Of a stretch of DNA of 59,798 nucleotides, positions 34,110 through 44,700 are shown piece after piece. Source of the DNA: Phycisphaerales bacterium (GTDB taxonomy: Bacteria; Planctomycetota; Phycisphaerae; Sedimentisphaerales; Anaerobacaceae); the NCBI GenBank assembly GCA_020352215.1, contig CP070675.1:2769904-2829701 (forward strand), read 5' to 3'. A model generated the notes under the pieces. The model saw only the letters and a list, made by a program, of their open reading frames with translations, did no database searches and was not told the origin of the DNA. The first letter of the stretch is position 1, and each line of letters opens with the position of its first letter. Both the position numbers and the translations under genes were made by a program.

Positions 34110-35567
34110 ATGAAATCTCGCCAACTTCTCGTCACTGCACTCGTTCTGATTGTCACCGCCGCTCATCTGGCTCTCGCCACTCCGCTCGACGACTACATTG
34201 CGGCACCGGATGCCAGCTACAGCTACGAACTCGCCCGCACTCTCACGGGCCCGGGCTACACCGCCTACGTCATCGATCTGAAATCGCAGACGTGGCGCAG
34301 CGACGACGAAGTGGACCGGACACTCTGGCAGCACTGGCTGACAATCGTAAGGCCGAACTCCGCCACCGGGGACACGGCCCTTCTCTGGATAAACGGCGGA
34401 AGTAACGGCCGGCCCGCGCCGTCGTCGGCCGAGTCAATGCTGGTCGGCGTCGCCCTGGCGACCAACAGCGTCATCGCCGATCTGAAGATGGTGCCCAATC
34501 AGCCGCTGACCTTCCCCGATGGAGGCGGCCCGCGACATGAAGATGCGATCATCGCCTACACGTTCGATAAGTACATGAAGACCGAGGACCCGACCTGGCC
34601 CCTCCTGCTGCCTATGGTCAAGAGCGCCGTCCGCGCGATGGATACGATTCAAAGTCACCTTCGCTCTCTCGACACGGGCTCGCTTGATATAAAGAAATTC
34701 GTCGTCTCCGGCGGCTCCAAACGCGGCTGGACCACGTGGCTGACCGCAGCCGTCGACAAGCGCGTCACCGCAATCATCCCAGCCGTCATAGATGTGCTCA
34801 ACATGGCCGATCAAATGCGGCACCACTATGCCGCCTATGGCTTCTATTCGCCCGCCATAGGTGACTACGAACGACTGAAAATCTTCGACCGCCTGGACAG
34901 TTCTGGCGGCCAGAAGATACGCAACTGGGTCGACCCATACGAGTACCGCGACCGCTACGCGAATATACCGAAGTTCGGGGTCAATTCCTCCGGCGATCAG
35001 TTCTTCCTGCCAGATTCAGCCCAATTCTATTTCCACGATCTACCCGGCGAAAAATACCTACGGTACGTCCCCAACACCGACCACGGCCTGGGCGGCTCGG
35101 ATGCCCATCAATCCCTGATGGTCTTCTACAAGTCGATCCTCGTCGGCTCACCGCGCCCGAAGTTCACATGGTCCGTCGAAGAGGATGGCTCAATTGTCGT
35201 CAAGACCACCACGACCCCCAAGGAGGTTAAGCTCTGGCAGGCCACCAACGCCGAGGCCCGTGATTTCCGCCTGGAGAAGATCGGAAAGGTCTGGAAGAGC
35301 TCGGCCCTCACCGACCAGGGCCGTGGCACCTACGTCGGCAAGGTCCCCGATCCGGAAAAAGGCTGGACCGCATTCTTCGTCGAGCTCACCTTCGACAGCG
35401 GCACCCCGATCCCGTTCAAGTTCACAACCGAAGTCCACGTCGTCCCGCACCGCCTGCCCTTCTCTTACCTACCGGGCTTGGACTCCGATGTAGACGTCGC
35501 AGACTTAGGCACGCTGACGAACCACAGACTTAGCCGAACAACGTACACGGCAGTCACGGTGAACTGA
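34110..35567 (+). CDS. Secreted PhoPQ-activated pathogenicity-related (PqaA-type) protein
   Basis: A 485-residue alpha/beta-hydrolase-like protein of the PhoPQ-regulated family. The ATG at 34110 follows AGAAAGGACAAG; the first 25 residues are a signal peptide (LLVTALVLIVTAAHLALA). Family features are ALLWINGGSNG, FVVSGGSKRGWTTWLTAAVDKRV with the putative nucleophile serine, a PVIDVLNM-like AVIDVLNMADQM, and VPNTDHGLGGSDA with a probable catalytic His. Unusual for the family name, many homologues are in planctomycetes and have no link to virulence. It follows the isomerase by 46 bases on the same strand and is probably co-transcribed. Substrate unknown. Confidence 0.85.
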   Translation: MKSRQLLVTALVLIVTAAHLALATPLDDYIAAPDASYSYELARTLTGPGYTAYVIDLKSQTWRSDDEVDRTLWQHWLTIVRPNSATGDTALLWINGGSNGRPAPSSAESMLVGVALATNSVIADLKMVPNQPLTFPDGGGPRHEDAIIAYTFDKYMKTEDPTWPLLLPMVKSAVRAMDTIQSHLRSLDTGSLDIKKFVVSGGSKRGWTTWLTAAVDKRVTAIIPAVIDVLNMADQMRHHYAAYGFYSPAIGDYERLKIFDRLDSSGGQKIRNWVDPYEYRDRYANIPKFGVNSSGDQFFLPDSAQFYFHDLPGEKYLRYVPNTDHGLGGSDAHQSLMVFYKSILVGSPRPKFTWSVEEDGSIVVKTTTTPKEVKLWQATNAEARDFRLEKIGKVWKSSALTDQGRGTYVGKVPDPEKGWTAFFVELTFDSGTPIPFKFTTEVHVVPHRLPFSYLPGLDSDVDVADLGTLTNHRLSRTTYTAVTVN

Positions 35568-35606
35568 TTGATTATCGATTGGTGACGATTGGTCATTGAC
35601 GGCAAG

Positions 35607-35789
35607 CTACGGCTTTTTCACCAGCTCTTTGCCGCAGCAGGAGAGGGTACATTCTTCGCCCTCTGAATGGCACGGCAGGTCGGTGGCGGGCGTGCCGACC
35701 TCCTTGCACTCTGCGACAACCTTCACCTCGAGCCCGCACTCGGCGCACATGTAGACCTCGCCTAACTCCATCTCACGACAACTCGCCAT
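35607..35789 (-). CDS. Small desulforedoxin-like iron protein
   Basis: A 60-residue cysteine-rich protein starting at ATG 35789 after AAAGGGGGCAGACGAG. It contains C15-x2-C18 (YMCAECGLEV) and a C51-C52 pair (SCCGKEL), the ligand pattern of desulforedoxin/desulfoferrodoxin N-terminal iron centres. An insert has additional cysteines C28, C40 and C47, not found in the classical domain. Likely a small electron carrier or oxidative-stress protein. It converges with the PqaA-type gene. Confidence 0.7.
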   Translation of the reverse strand: MASCREMELGEVYMCAECGLEVKVVAECKEVGTPATDLPCHSEGEECTLSCCGKELVKKP

Positions 35790-36082
35790 CTCGTCTGCCC
35801 CCTTTCTGATCGGAAATGATTCAATCGCAACGATCACATCCAATCGGCCGCACTGTCACCGGAAATACTCCGTCAATCTGTCGAAATGAACATACCAAAT
35901 CGGCAGAATCCGAACAACCATTTTCGGATACACCGGTATGAACCCATTGTCGATTTTCAGCACCGGGCCACCGTCGAAGTAGGTGCGCGAAAAAGTAATA
36001 GACACGCGCGGCCCGAACGGCTAAGGTACGCACGGCTGAGCACAGGCCGGCTTAAGATTCGCCCAGATAGAGGACAGAGCTC
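35790..36082. other. Divergent intergenic region
   Basis: About 290 bases between the desulforedoxin-like gene (minus) and the Nramp-like gene (plus). I see the two ribosome sites at its ends but no convincing promoter, operator or additional gene. Confidence 0.4.
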
Positions 36083-37510
36083 ATGGCTGACAGCATCAAG
36101 CAACCCGGCGATACAACAATCCGCACTGCCCCAACCGGCCTCGCAATCCTTGCGCTCGTCGGCCCGTCAATCGTCTGGGCCGCCGAGTACATCGGCTCCG
36201 GTGAAGTCATCCTCGCGACACGCACCGGCGCGATCCTCGGCACCACCGTGCTCTGGGCCGTTATCCTCGGCATCTTCCTGAAATTCTGGATCGGTATGAG
36301 CGGCGCCCGCTACACCGTTTGCACTGGTGAAGGCATGATCGACATGTTCGAGCGGATCCCCGGCCCGCGGCACTGGGTGGTGTGGATTGTCCTGGTGGTG
36401 CAGTTCGCCTGCGGGACCTTTTCCATCGGGGCGGTTGCCACGGCGGCCGGTGTCTTCGTAAACAGCATAATTCCTATCGGCACAAGATTAGCGGTCGCCC
36501 TTGTCACGATCTTCGCGCTGGCAGTCGCATGGTCCGGTGTCTTCGACGTCTTGAAGATCGTCATGAGCTTTCTTGTACTCATCATCGTCCTGGGCGTCAT
36601 GTACGTCGCCGCACACGTCTTTCCCGGCTTCACCGAGTTCTTAAGGAGCCTCAGCTTCGCCATCCCAGAGGTCCCGCAATGGGCGGCCTCGATGGAGAAG
36701 GTCAGCGACAACCCCTGGAAGGAAATACTGCCCTTGCTCGGTTGGGGCGCGGGCGGGTTCGCCAGCCAGGTCTGGTACACATACTGGGTGCTGGGCGCCG
36801 GCTACGGCGCGGCCGCAGGCAGAGGTTACGGAAGGGCCGCCGACGAATCGGCGCTGAGGCATATGAGCCTTGACGCCGCACAGAAGATTAAGGGCTGGTG
36901 CCGCGTGCTCTACTTTGACTCGTCTTTGGCGATGGTGATAGGAATCACCGTCACCGGTGCATTTCTCATCGCGGGCGCCGGCGTACTGGGCCCGCAGCAA
37001 CTGGCGCCGGAAGGCAACGAGGTCGCATTCACACTCTCAAAGGTATTCTCGGGCAGATGGGGGTCGGTCGGTGGCTTCTTGTTCCTGCTTGCAGGAACCG
37101 CCGCACTTATCTCAACACAGACCGGGCAGCTGGCAGGCTGGCCCCGGCTGCTGGCCGATTCCTGCCGAATCTGTATCCCGGGCCTGGCCAACAAATTCAC
37201 GTGGAAGAAGCAGTTCAGGTTCTTTCTGCTGTTCTTTTTCTGTGCGAACATGGTCATCGTCTTTTTCTTCGAGAACACTCCGGTCGCTCTGGTCAAGATA
37301 TCGGCGATATTCGAGGGCCTCTTGCTGACACCGCTGCAGGCGATCTGGGTGGCCGTCGGACTCTTTTTCGTAATGCCGAAGCTGCTCTCCAAAGAGGCCG
37401 CCGACGTGCTCAGGCCGAGTTGGACATTCGCCGCCGGATTGATTGTCGCCTTTATCGTATTCGGCTACTTCTGCATCGTCCAGATGCCCGCAGCCCTGTT
37501 CGGACAGTAA
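36083..37510 (+). CDS. Nramp-family membrane transporter with non-canonical metal site
   Basis: A 475-residue protein with 11-12 membrane segments in the Nramp/LeuT fold. It starts at ATG 36083 after AGAGGACAGAGCTC. The first segment reads LVGPSIVWAAEYIGSGEVIL; canonical Mn/Fe transporters have DPGN where this has GSGE. The sixth segment lacks the MPH motif and has GWGAGGFASQVWYTYW instead. The canonical metal-binding Asp, Asn and Met are therefore absent. It may move a different cation or solute. A convergent LamG gene lies downstream with a hairpin in the gap. Confidence 0.8.
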   Translation: MADSIKQPGDTTIRTAPTGLAILALVGPSIVWAAEYIGSGEVILATRTGAILGTTVLWAVILGIFLKFWIGMSGARYTVCTGEGMIDMFERIPGPRHWVVWIVLVVQFACGTFSIGAVATAAGVFVNSIIPIGTRLAVALVTIFALAVAWSGVFDVLKIVMSFLVLIIVLGVMYVAAHVFPGFTEFLRSLSFAIPEVPQWAASMEKVSDNPWKEILPLLGWGAGGFASQVWYTYWVLGAGYGAAAGRGYGRAADESALRHMSLDAAQKIKGWCRVLYFDSSLAMVIGITVTGAFLIAGAGVLGPQQLAPEGNEVAFTLSKVFSGRWGSVGGFLFLLAGTAALISTQTGQLAGWPRLLADSCRICIPGLANKFTWKKQFRFFLLFFFCANMVIVFFFENTPVALVKISAIFEGLLLTPLQAIWVAVGLFFVMPKLLSKEAADVLRPSWTFAAGLIVAFIVFGYFCIVQMPAALFGQ

Positions 37511-37592
37511 GGTACTCGATGCCGGCCGGAAACGTCGTCGCTGCCGGAATAGGCAATGCACACGGCACAATGTGCAATACGGATAATAGAAC

Positions 37593-37620
37593 GGGGCCCA
37601 TGCCGATCGGCATAGGCCCC
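37593..37620. terminator. Hairpin between convergent Nramp and LamG genes
   Basis: GGGGCCCATGCC (37593-37604), GATC loop, GGCATAGGCCCC (37609-37620): a 12-base stem with one mismatch. It lies between two gene ends, so it could serve both strands. No T-run. An almost identical hairpin is at 41711-41739. Confidence 0.5.
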
Positions 37621-37668
37621 GAATTGTTGCCAAATCGTTGGCTAATCGGTTAGCCTCGCTGAAAGACG

Positions 37669-40600
37669 CTACGGCGCAGGCCACAACATCTCTTCAAGCC
37701 ATGCATCCGCTAAGGCCGCGTAGTCCACAGAGTCCACATCGTCGTCGGCATCTAAGTCGCCTGCAAGACCGGCAGCGCTGCTGAGCCAGTCGCCTGTCAT
37801 TATCTCAAGGTCTCTATAATCGACCACGCAGTCGCTGTTGAGGTCGGCGTCCGACAGCGTCAACTCACTGGGAACACATCTCGGGCGGTACAGCCGGATA
37901 TCGTCAATGAACAGATCGCCCGTCCCGCCAATGGATGGTGCGAGCCGGTTGCCAACTCCGATGTACATCTTCCTTATAGAGGACAGATTCACGGGTTCGA
38001 ACTCGCTCAGGTCAATGTTCCACTCATTCCAGCCACCTAATGCCGTCGCGCCGGTATTACCGTGCGGGACCATCTTACTGGTGCCGGTACTATCCTCCAG
38101 CGCTACGTACATCCCCTGAGGCGTGTTACCTGCCGGCTGCTGCACGCCTACGTCCGCCACTTGCCAGGCTCCCATAACAGAACCCACGGTGGACACATTA
38201 GTGAATTCAGCTCCGCGCATCGTAGCAGCGTCGTGGCTCGTGACGGCCAAGCCCACGAGGACGGTTCCACCCATCATGACGTCCATGGGGTTCGTATGAG
38301 CGCCATCCGGCGTATCGTCCGTGAATAGTTCCCAATCATCATCAGCACCGGTGTCGGAATGGTAGGCAGTAAACGTGTCGCCTGCGCGGGTCAGTTTTAC
38401 CCAATGAGGCGGTGCCGCCGTGATATCGCCATAGAGGCCAGTGGAAATATCGCCGGTCTGCTGACGGCCCTGGAACGTTATGCCGCCACCGGCGCCACCG
38501 GTCAGAACCATCATCATGTGCTTGGAGCCACCATCCAGCGATTCACGCATCATTACGCCGGCCTTTGCCCAGGTGTTGGTGCCTGGGCCTATGTTGGCCA
38601 CGCGGGCGCTGATCTCACCGTCGCCGGTTAGCTGCTTGTACACGAAGCGGAACTCGTCGAAATTGCCCCAGATATCCGTGCCACTGCCGCCTATCGTATA
38701 GGTGCCGGGTGGGTTCTCCATGAAGGCCGGAGGAGTGCCGTAGAAGTACAACGTCATTGCCTCGACGCCGCTTCTGTTGAAGTTCTGCGGCATAAGCCAC
38801 TCGCGTTCGGCCTCCGAGTAGAACGGGAATGCGCTATTGTCATAGCCGAACGGCATGGACTGTCCGCCGCCATGGACTATGGTCTGCTCGGCGAATGGGG
38901 CGGTGAGGTAACCGACTGTCGAGCCGGTCCCGTTGCCCGTCTTGCCGGGCGGCGGGTCGGTGTAACCGAACCCGTCTATCCACGTCTGGAATATCCGGTC
39001 AGGCGAATAGTCGTTGTAGTCCTCGAAGTCGTCAACGATGATGTGATCCGCCACCGTAAAGCTCCAGACCCTACCCAAGCTCATGGTCCCGTCGTTGTTC
39101 TTCTCATTGATCTTCCAGTAGTAGGTCTGGGCCCACACAAGAGGTGACTCGGTGGGCATGTAACTGGTATTACTCAGCAGGCCTCGGTAGATGCCCGGTG
39201 TGGTCGTATCAGCAGCGGCCACAGCGGCCTGATCAGTGCCGAAGTATAACTCATGCTGAACGGCCTTGACTCCTGCCTGCCACGTGAGCATCACCGTATC
39301 CGGCACATCTGAGCCACCGTCACCGGGCGAAGGAGCATAGGCTCTCTCCGGCAGGAATGGCGTGGGGCCGACATACTCGCCACTGATCACCTCTCTGACC
39401 GGGATGCCGGGACCTTGCCAGGCGACCGCAATGTTGTCGCCGCCGCCGCCTTCTTTCATCATCGCCTCGATGTAGTACCTCTTGCCGGCTTCCAGCGTAA
39501 CAGGAGCGGACCTAAGGTTGGTGCCGGGGACACCAGCGGTGCCGTCGAAATCACGTGAAGGCACCCAACCCTCCACTGAGCAAATCAATACAGCGTTGGC
39601 CGGGTCCTCGTCGGTACTGAGCCAACATTCGCCGCCATCATCGGTGGCAATCCAGAATGTATAGTCACCGGTGGCCGGTGGGAACAGCCAGCCGCTAAGT
39701 CGGCTGCCATAGTTGTCCTGCCAGTTGACAGGCCCCTCGAAGAGGTCCACGAGCTCGTAGCCGTCCGGATTATCCGGGTAGCGAGCATTGCTTGTTAGGA
39801 CGGACACCGCCGTCCCGGCAAACCCAAGCCACCATTCACGCAAGACCTTGCCCGGGCCAGCCGGCACCGTCTCGAAGCTCCAGACATCGCCCTCGCGCTC
39901 ACTGCCGTCGCTCTCGACCTCATTGACCCGCCAGTAGTAGACTGTTTCAGCCTTGAGCGTACCCGGATCGTAGCTCGGATCATCCACGATGCCTTTATCG
40001 GTATCCCCGGTTCCGTCGGCTACTTCGGTCTGATCGGTGCCGAAGAACACGTGATGTTTCACCGGCGCCGTTACAGTCTTGCCCGCCCTCCAACTTAGCT
40101 GGGCGGTTATCATCACATCTGTGGCGCCATCCGCCGGACTGGGTTCCCAAGCGATCAATGGGGTAGCGGTGAAGCTCCAGAGATCACCCGTATGTATAGT
40201 CCCGTCACCCTCTTTTTCATCGATACGCCAGTAGTACGTCGCCCCCGGTGTAAGACCGGCCGGATGCCAGTACACCATCCAGGACTGCTCACCTATGAAC
40301 GTCAGGTTATCTGGGTCCGTGCCGAAGTACACGAGATGAAATACCGCCGTATCGCCACCCGACCACTGCATCAGCGGCGTATCCACACCTTCGGCCCCGT
40401 CGGCCGGGCTGGGGTCATAGGCCGTTAACTGCGGCGGAACAAAAGACGCTATTTCGGCCGCCGACAGTGGCCGGCTGTAAATCCGCGCATCGTCAATGAT
40501 GCCCCGAAACCACTGACCAGTACCCCACGCACCAATAACGGTATCACCTGATGTACCAAGATACGGAGCGCCACTGTCCTGAGCTTGTTGCACTCCATCC

Positions 40601-41145
40601 ACATATATCCTTCGGAGTTGATTCTCAAAATCGTACCAGAAGGTTATGTGGTACCATTCATTGTCTGTGATGATCCCACCGGCGGTATCGAGGTCATTAT
40701 TGTAGAACCCCATGCGAACCCCCCCGGGGGGCACATTTCCACTGCCCGGCCCTCCAAGCCGATAATGCATGTCCGTGTCATTTGCACCTGTTAGCCCCGT
40801 TGAGAAAACGACTTGCTCGCCGGTATATAGCACCGGATTGACCCACATCATGATAGTGTAACTTCGACTATTGAGGGGAATATTCGGGGCCACGACGCGG
40901 GCATTAGAACCATTGAACTCAAGGGCACCGGCCACTTTGCCGGCCACCCACACGGCGCCGCCCGCGAGGGCGCCGTCGTTGCCATTGCCGCTTGCGTCAG
41001 CAGCGGTCGTCCCGGAGGTCTCATCAAACGGCCACCAGGCGACGAGATCGGGATCGGTATTGGGGTCCCAGTCGTTGGCCTGCGCCGACTGAGTCAGGCC
41101 CAGCATAACCACAAGCAGTGCCAGGCCAATCGGTTTCCTAAGCAT
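37669..41145 (-). CDS. Secreted multi-domain LamG/PA14 protein with dockerin-like C-terminus
   Basis: A 1158-residue protein. The ATG at 41145 has TTTGGAGGATCAG upstream; signal peptide residues 1-24. Domains in order: LamG/concanavalin-like (about 30-235, DLVAWWPFDETSG, GIIDDARIYSRPLS); two Ig/Fn3-like repeats (YDPSPADGAEGVDTPLMQWS and WEPSPADGATDVM types); a PA14-like region (LREWWLGFAGTAV, GYELVDLFEGPVNWQDNYGS); another Fn3-like repeat; a module from VDDFEDYNDYS to about residue 1090 with a DUF1349-like part. Two dockerin-like EF loops end it (DLNSDCVVDYRDL and DLDADDDVDSVDY). Probably a surface or exported glycan-binding protein. Its C-terminal half is paralogous to the next gene upstream. 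Confidence 0.85.
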   Translation of the reverse strand: MLRKPIGLALLVVMLGLTQSAQANDWDPNTDPDLVAWWPFDETSGTTAADASGNGNDGALAGGAVWVAGKVAGALEFNGSNARVVAPNIPLNSRSYTIMMWVNPVLYTGEQVVFSTGLTGANDTDMHYRLGGPGSGNVPPGGVRMGFYNNDLDTAGGIITDNEWYHITFWYDFENQLRRIYVDGVQQAQDSGAPYLGTSGDTVIGAWGTGQWFRGIIDDARIYSRPLSAAEIASFVPPQLTAYDPSPADGAEGVDTPLMQWSGGDTAVFHLVYFGTDPDNLTFIGEQSWMVYWHPAGLTPGATYYWRIDEKEGDGTIHTGDLWSFTATPLIAWEPSPADGATDVMITAQLSWRAGKTVTAPVKHHVFFGTDQTEVADGTGDTDKGIVDDPSYDPGTLKAETVYYWRVNEVESDGSEREGDVWSFETVPAGPGKVLREWWLGFAGTAVSVLTSNARYPDNPDGYELVDLFEGPVNWQDNYGSRLSGWLFPPATGDYTFWIATDDGGECWLSTDEDPANAVLICSVEGWVPSRDFDGTAGVPGTNLRSAPVTLEAGKRYYIEAMMKEGGGGDNIAVAWQGPGIPVREVISGEYVGPTPFLPERAYAPSPGDGGSDVPDTVMLTWQAGVKAVQHELYFGTDQAAVAAADTTTPGIYRGLLSNTSYMPTESPLVWAQTYYWKINEKNNDGTMSLGRVWSFTVADHIIVDDFEDYNDYSPDRIFQTWIDGFGYTDPPPGKTGNGTGSTVGYLTAPFAEQTIVHGGGQSMPFGYDNSAFPFYSEAEREWLMPQNFNRSGVEAMTLYFYGTPPAFMENPPGTYTIGGSGTDIWGNFDEFRFVYKQLTGDGEISARVANIGPGTNTWAKAGVMMRESLDGGSKHMMMVLTGGAGGGITFQGRQQTGDISTGLYGDITAAPPHWVKLTRAGDTFTAYHSDTGADDDWELFTDDTPDGAHTNPMDVMMGGTVLVGLAVTSHDAATMRGAEFTNVSTVGSVMGAWQVADVGVQQPAGNTPQGMYVALEDSTGTSKMVPHGNTGATALGGWNEWNIDLSEFEPVNLSSIRKMYIGVGNRLAPSIGGTGDLFIDDIRLYRPRCVPSELTLSDADLNSDCVVDYRDLEIMTGDWLSSAAGLAGDLDADDDVDSVDYAALADAWLEEMLWPAP

Positions 41146-41786
41146 GGTACTGATCCTCCAAAAAATAGATAAAGACCAAAAATGCATTGGACATACACAC
41201 GAACACATGCGTTGCCTTTGACAGGCGGCTCGGCTCGTATGACTCACTATCTATTGAGCCCGTCAAAGACAACCTCAAACACAACAGCCAAGGAACGCCC
41301 CCCTCCTAAATCCGTGCTCACACACCACGACTGTTTGTGACTTGACGCAACCTTTCCTTCTTCACATGCTCAAGATGAACCACAAATTGGCGTAGACACA
41401 CCCTCGCGTCGAGATACGGAGATCGGACCTTCTTGTGCCCCACGCTCCATGGCTAACCCTTTGCCAAAATTACCCTACTTCCACGTCTCAGGAATGAAAA
41501 CAGCAAATCCTTATTAACATATTTGTACCAAATTCACCGGCTCGACTTCAAGCAAAATCCCGTTATCGAGAGGGTATTCCGGGCAGATCGTGCCAAAATC
41601 GGAGAATTTGCCCGCTAAATCGCAAATAGTCCCTAATCAGTAATCGATGCATCAATCGGCCGGCCAACTCACGTGCGCGCAATACGCACGACGCGATGCG
41701 ATCAGACAACGGGGCCCATGCCAAACCGGCATGGGCCCCGATCTTCCACAATGTCATCAGCCAAGCGTCAGCCTTGCTGCAAGACT
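41146..41786. other. Intergenic region between the two LamG paralogues
   Basis: About 640 bases. The right end holds the hairpin at 41711-41739 and, like 37593-37668, flanks the stop of a LamG gene; the two 3' flanks are visibly related. The remainder, including a long AT-moderate leader for the gene at 37669-41145, shows no gene or RNA that I recognise. Confidence 0.5.
41711..41739 (-). terminator. Perfect 12-base-pair hairpin downstream of the second LamG gene
   Basis: GGGGCCCATGCC (41711-41722), a five-base loop, and GGCATGGGCCCC (41728-41739), a perfect 12-base stem about 50 bases beyond the stop. It has no T-run, but position fits a terminator or mRNA-stabilising hairpin. Confidence 0.5.
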
Positions 41787-44700
41787 CTACGGCGCCGGCC
41801 ACAACAACTCATCGAGCCATGTGTCCGCCAACTCTGCATAATCCGCAAAATCGACGTCATCGTCGCCGTCAAGATCGGCCGAAAGAGGAATAGACAAGCC
41901 AAGCCACTCGCCAGCCATTATCTCAATATCCGCATAGTCAACCACGCAGTTGTCACTGAGGTCGTTTGCGGGCTTTAGCTCCGACGGAACACATCTGGGC
42001 CGATATAGCCTGATGTCATCAATGTAGAGTGTACCTTCACCGCCGGGCGCCGGGCTCATCCTGTTTCCGGCGCCGATGTACATCTTCTTGATGGCAGCAA
42101 GGTTCACGCCACCCACACCGGTGAACTCGCTGAGCGCAACGTTCCACGGCTGGAATGTGCCGTACCCGGCCGCAGCAGGGTCCTTGTGGGGAACCGTCTT
42201 GATAGCGCCGGTGCTGTCCTGGAGCCCAACATAAAGCGGCTCCATATCATTGGCCGGCATCTCTTCGGCGCCAATCACCTCAACGGTCCAGGCTCCGGTC
42301 ACGCTGGCACTGGTGGTGACGTCCGAGAACACGGCGGTTGCCGACACGCCGGACTGATGACTCGTCAGGCACAGGCCTATTAGGACATCGTTCGGCATGT
42401 TGATAGTCCGCGGATTCCATACCAGCGGGTGCCAGCCTTCGGTCGCGGGGTCATTTGAGTCATAGGCCCTGAACTCGGTGCCGGTCCTCTCAATCTTGAT
42501 CCAGTGCGGCGCCTCGATATCGGCAAGCTGCGTAACCGGCGTGTCACTGCTTGCGTCACCGGCCGGCAGATCCCGAATCTGGAACCGGCAGCCGTTGCCG
42601 GGCGTAATATACAGCGCGGCGAATTTTGAGCCGGGATCGGTGCTCTGGCGGATCATCACGCCGGCCTTAGTCCAGGGGTTCACGTCCTCAACACTGAGCA
42701 CCTGCGCCTCGATGCTTCCGTCGCCCGAAAGCATCTTGTAGGCAAAGCGGAACTCGTCAGCTGCACCAATGATGTCCGTCCCAGCCGCGCTCATCGTGTA
42801 GGTGCCGGCGGGACCTTCCACAAAGTCCACGGGATAGCCCCTGAAGTACAGCGTAAGGGCCTTGACACCATGTCTCGTCCAGTTCTGCGGCGTCGCCCAC
42901 GTACGCTCAGCCTCCGAGTAGAACGGCACAGCTACGTTGCTGTAATCCATGGGCATCGACTGGGCGCCCGTGTTGACGATAATCGTCTCGGCGTACGGAA
43001 CTTCGAGGTAACCTACCGTAGAGCCGGTGCCGTTGCCCTGCATTCCGGGCGGCGGCTCAGTGTAACCGAACCCGTCTATCCATGTCTGGAATATTCTGTG
43101 GCTATAATCGTTGTAGTCCTCGAAATCGTCTACAATGAGATACTCCTGTACCGTGAAGCTCCAGAGCCTACCGGTGGTGATCGTGGTGTCGGTATTATAC
43201 TCATCGATTCGCCAGTAATAGGTCCTGCCCCATTCGAGGACTTCGGGTGGATTGTACGTGGTGAAGGACTGCCGACCGCGATATATGCCAGCCGTCGTAG
43301 TATCAGCACCGTCAACGGCATCTCTGTCGGCGCCGAAGTACACATCGTGCTGAGCCGCCTCATCGCCGGGCGACCAACTCAACGGGATCGCACCTTCGAT
43401 GTCCGGCGCCGATCCGTTTGCCGGGCTCGGGGCCCAGGCAAGTTTCGGGTCGCCTCTCATAACCTGCTGCAGCTCAACATCGGATAGCGCGACGTCATAG
43501 ATGCGCACATCGTCGATCATCCCGCCAAAGAAATTTCCATTGGAACGATTGCTGCCGATAAACAGACTGTCGGCCGCATCGTGTTCCCCCGGATGGACCA
43601 GGCTGGCATCCTCCTGTGCGTTGACGTAAACCTTGAAAGTCGTCCCATCAAAGGTGGCGGCAATGTGGTACCACGTGCCCGCCGCCCAGGAGCTGGTCGC
43701 GGTCTCAGGCCCGTCAAAATCTCCTCCGATGGCAGGCCAGATGGCGATTTCCCCGTTGCCGCTTCTATTGAAGGTGAAATGGGGACGAGCGGGGGCTAAC
43801 CAGTACATGAAGTCCCTACGAGAGCTGCTCGCGTCAAGATCAACGTCGCTGTTGAACCAGAGCGCCAGCGTAAAGGCAGTCGTCGGCGCACTTATGGTTT
43901 CGACAAAGATGTTGTCGTTGCTACCGTCCAAAGCAAGCGCCCCGGCATGGTACCCGTCGACCGGTTGCGGCTCACCATTGACAACGCCGTGGTGGTCATG
44001 GCCGGACCAGTCAAGCGCCATAGTGCTCGAACCTTCATCAAACGTCCACCAGCCAACCAGGTGGGGATCATCGATCGGTATGGTGGGTATCGTCGAGAAG
44101 CTCCAGACCTGCCCCGGGTGCGTGGCCGAGCCGGTGAACTCGTCGATCCGCCAGTAGTACGTCGTGTCCTTTGCGAGAGTCCCGGGATCAAAAGTCGGAT
44201 CTGCACTCGGACCTCTGTATATGCCCGCCGAGGACTGATCCGCGTCGTTGACGGCGTCAAAACTGGTCCCGAGGTACACATGGTGGAGGATCGCACCTAA
44301 GCCTTTGGCCCAATTGAGGTCTGCATCCGGGTCCACATACTCGGCGACGTCAGCCGGACTGGGCTCATAGGCCCTCTCGGGCGGAACGTTGAAGCTCCAC
44401 ACATCGCCCTTCCACGGACTGGCGGCGTTGGCGTCGTTTACCTCATCAATACGCCAGTAGTAAGTCATGCCCGGCTCAAGATCCGCGGCAAGATATTGCT
44501 CCCAGCTCACCAGGCCCTTGTCCGCGTCACCGGTTCCATCGCTCACGTCGTCGAGATCATCACCGAAGTACACGTGGTGGCCGTCCACATTGGAGGCATA
44601 GGCACCCGCGGTCCAGGTGAGCACTGCGGATGTCTGCTCGTGCAGGGCTCCGTCCTCCGGGCGGGGATTCCTGGCCTTGGCCTGTTTTATCCCCACCATT

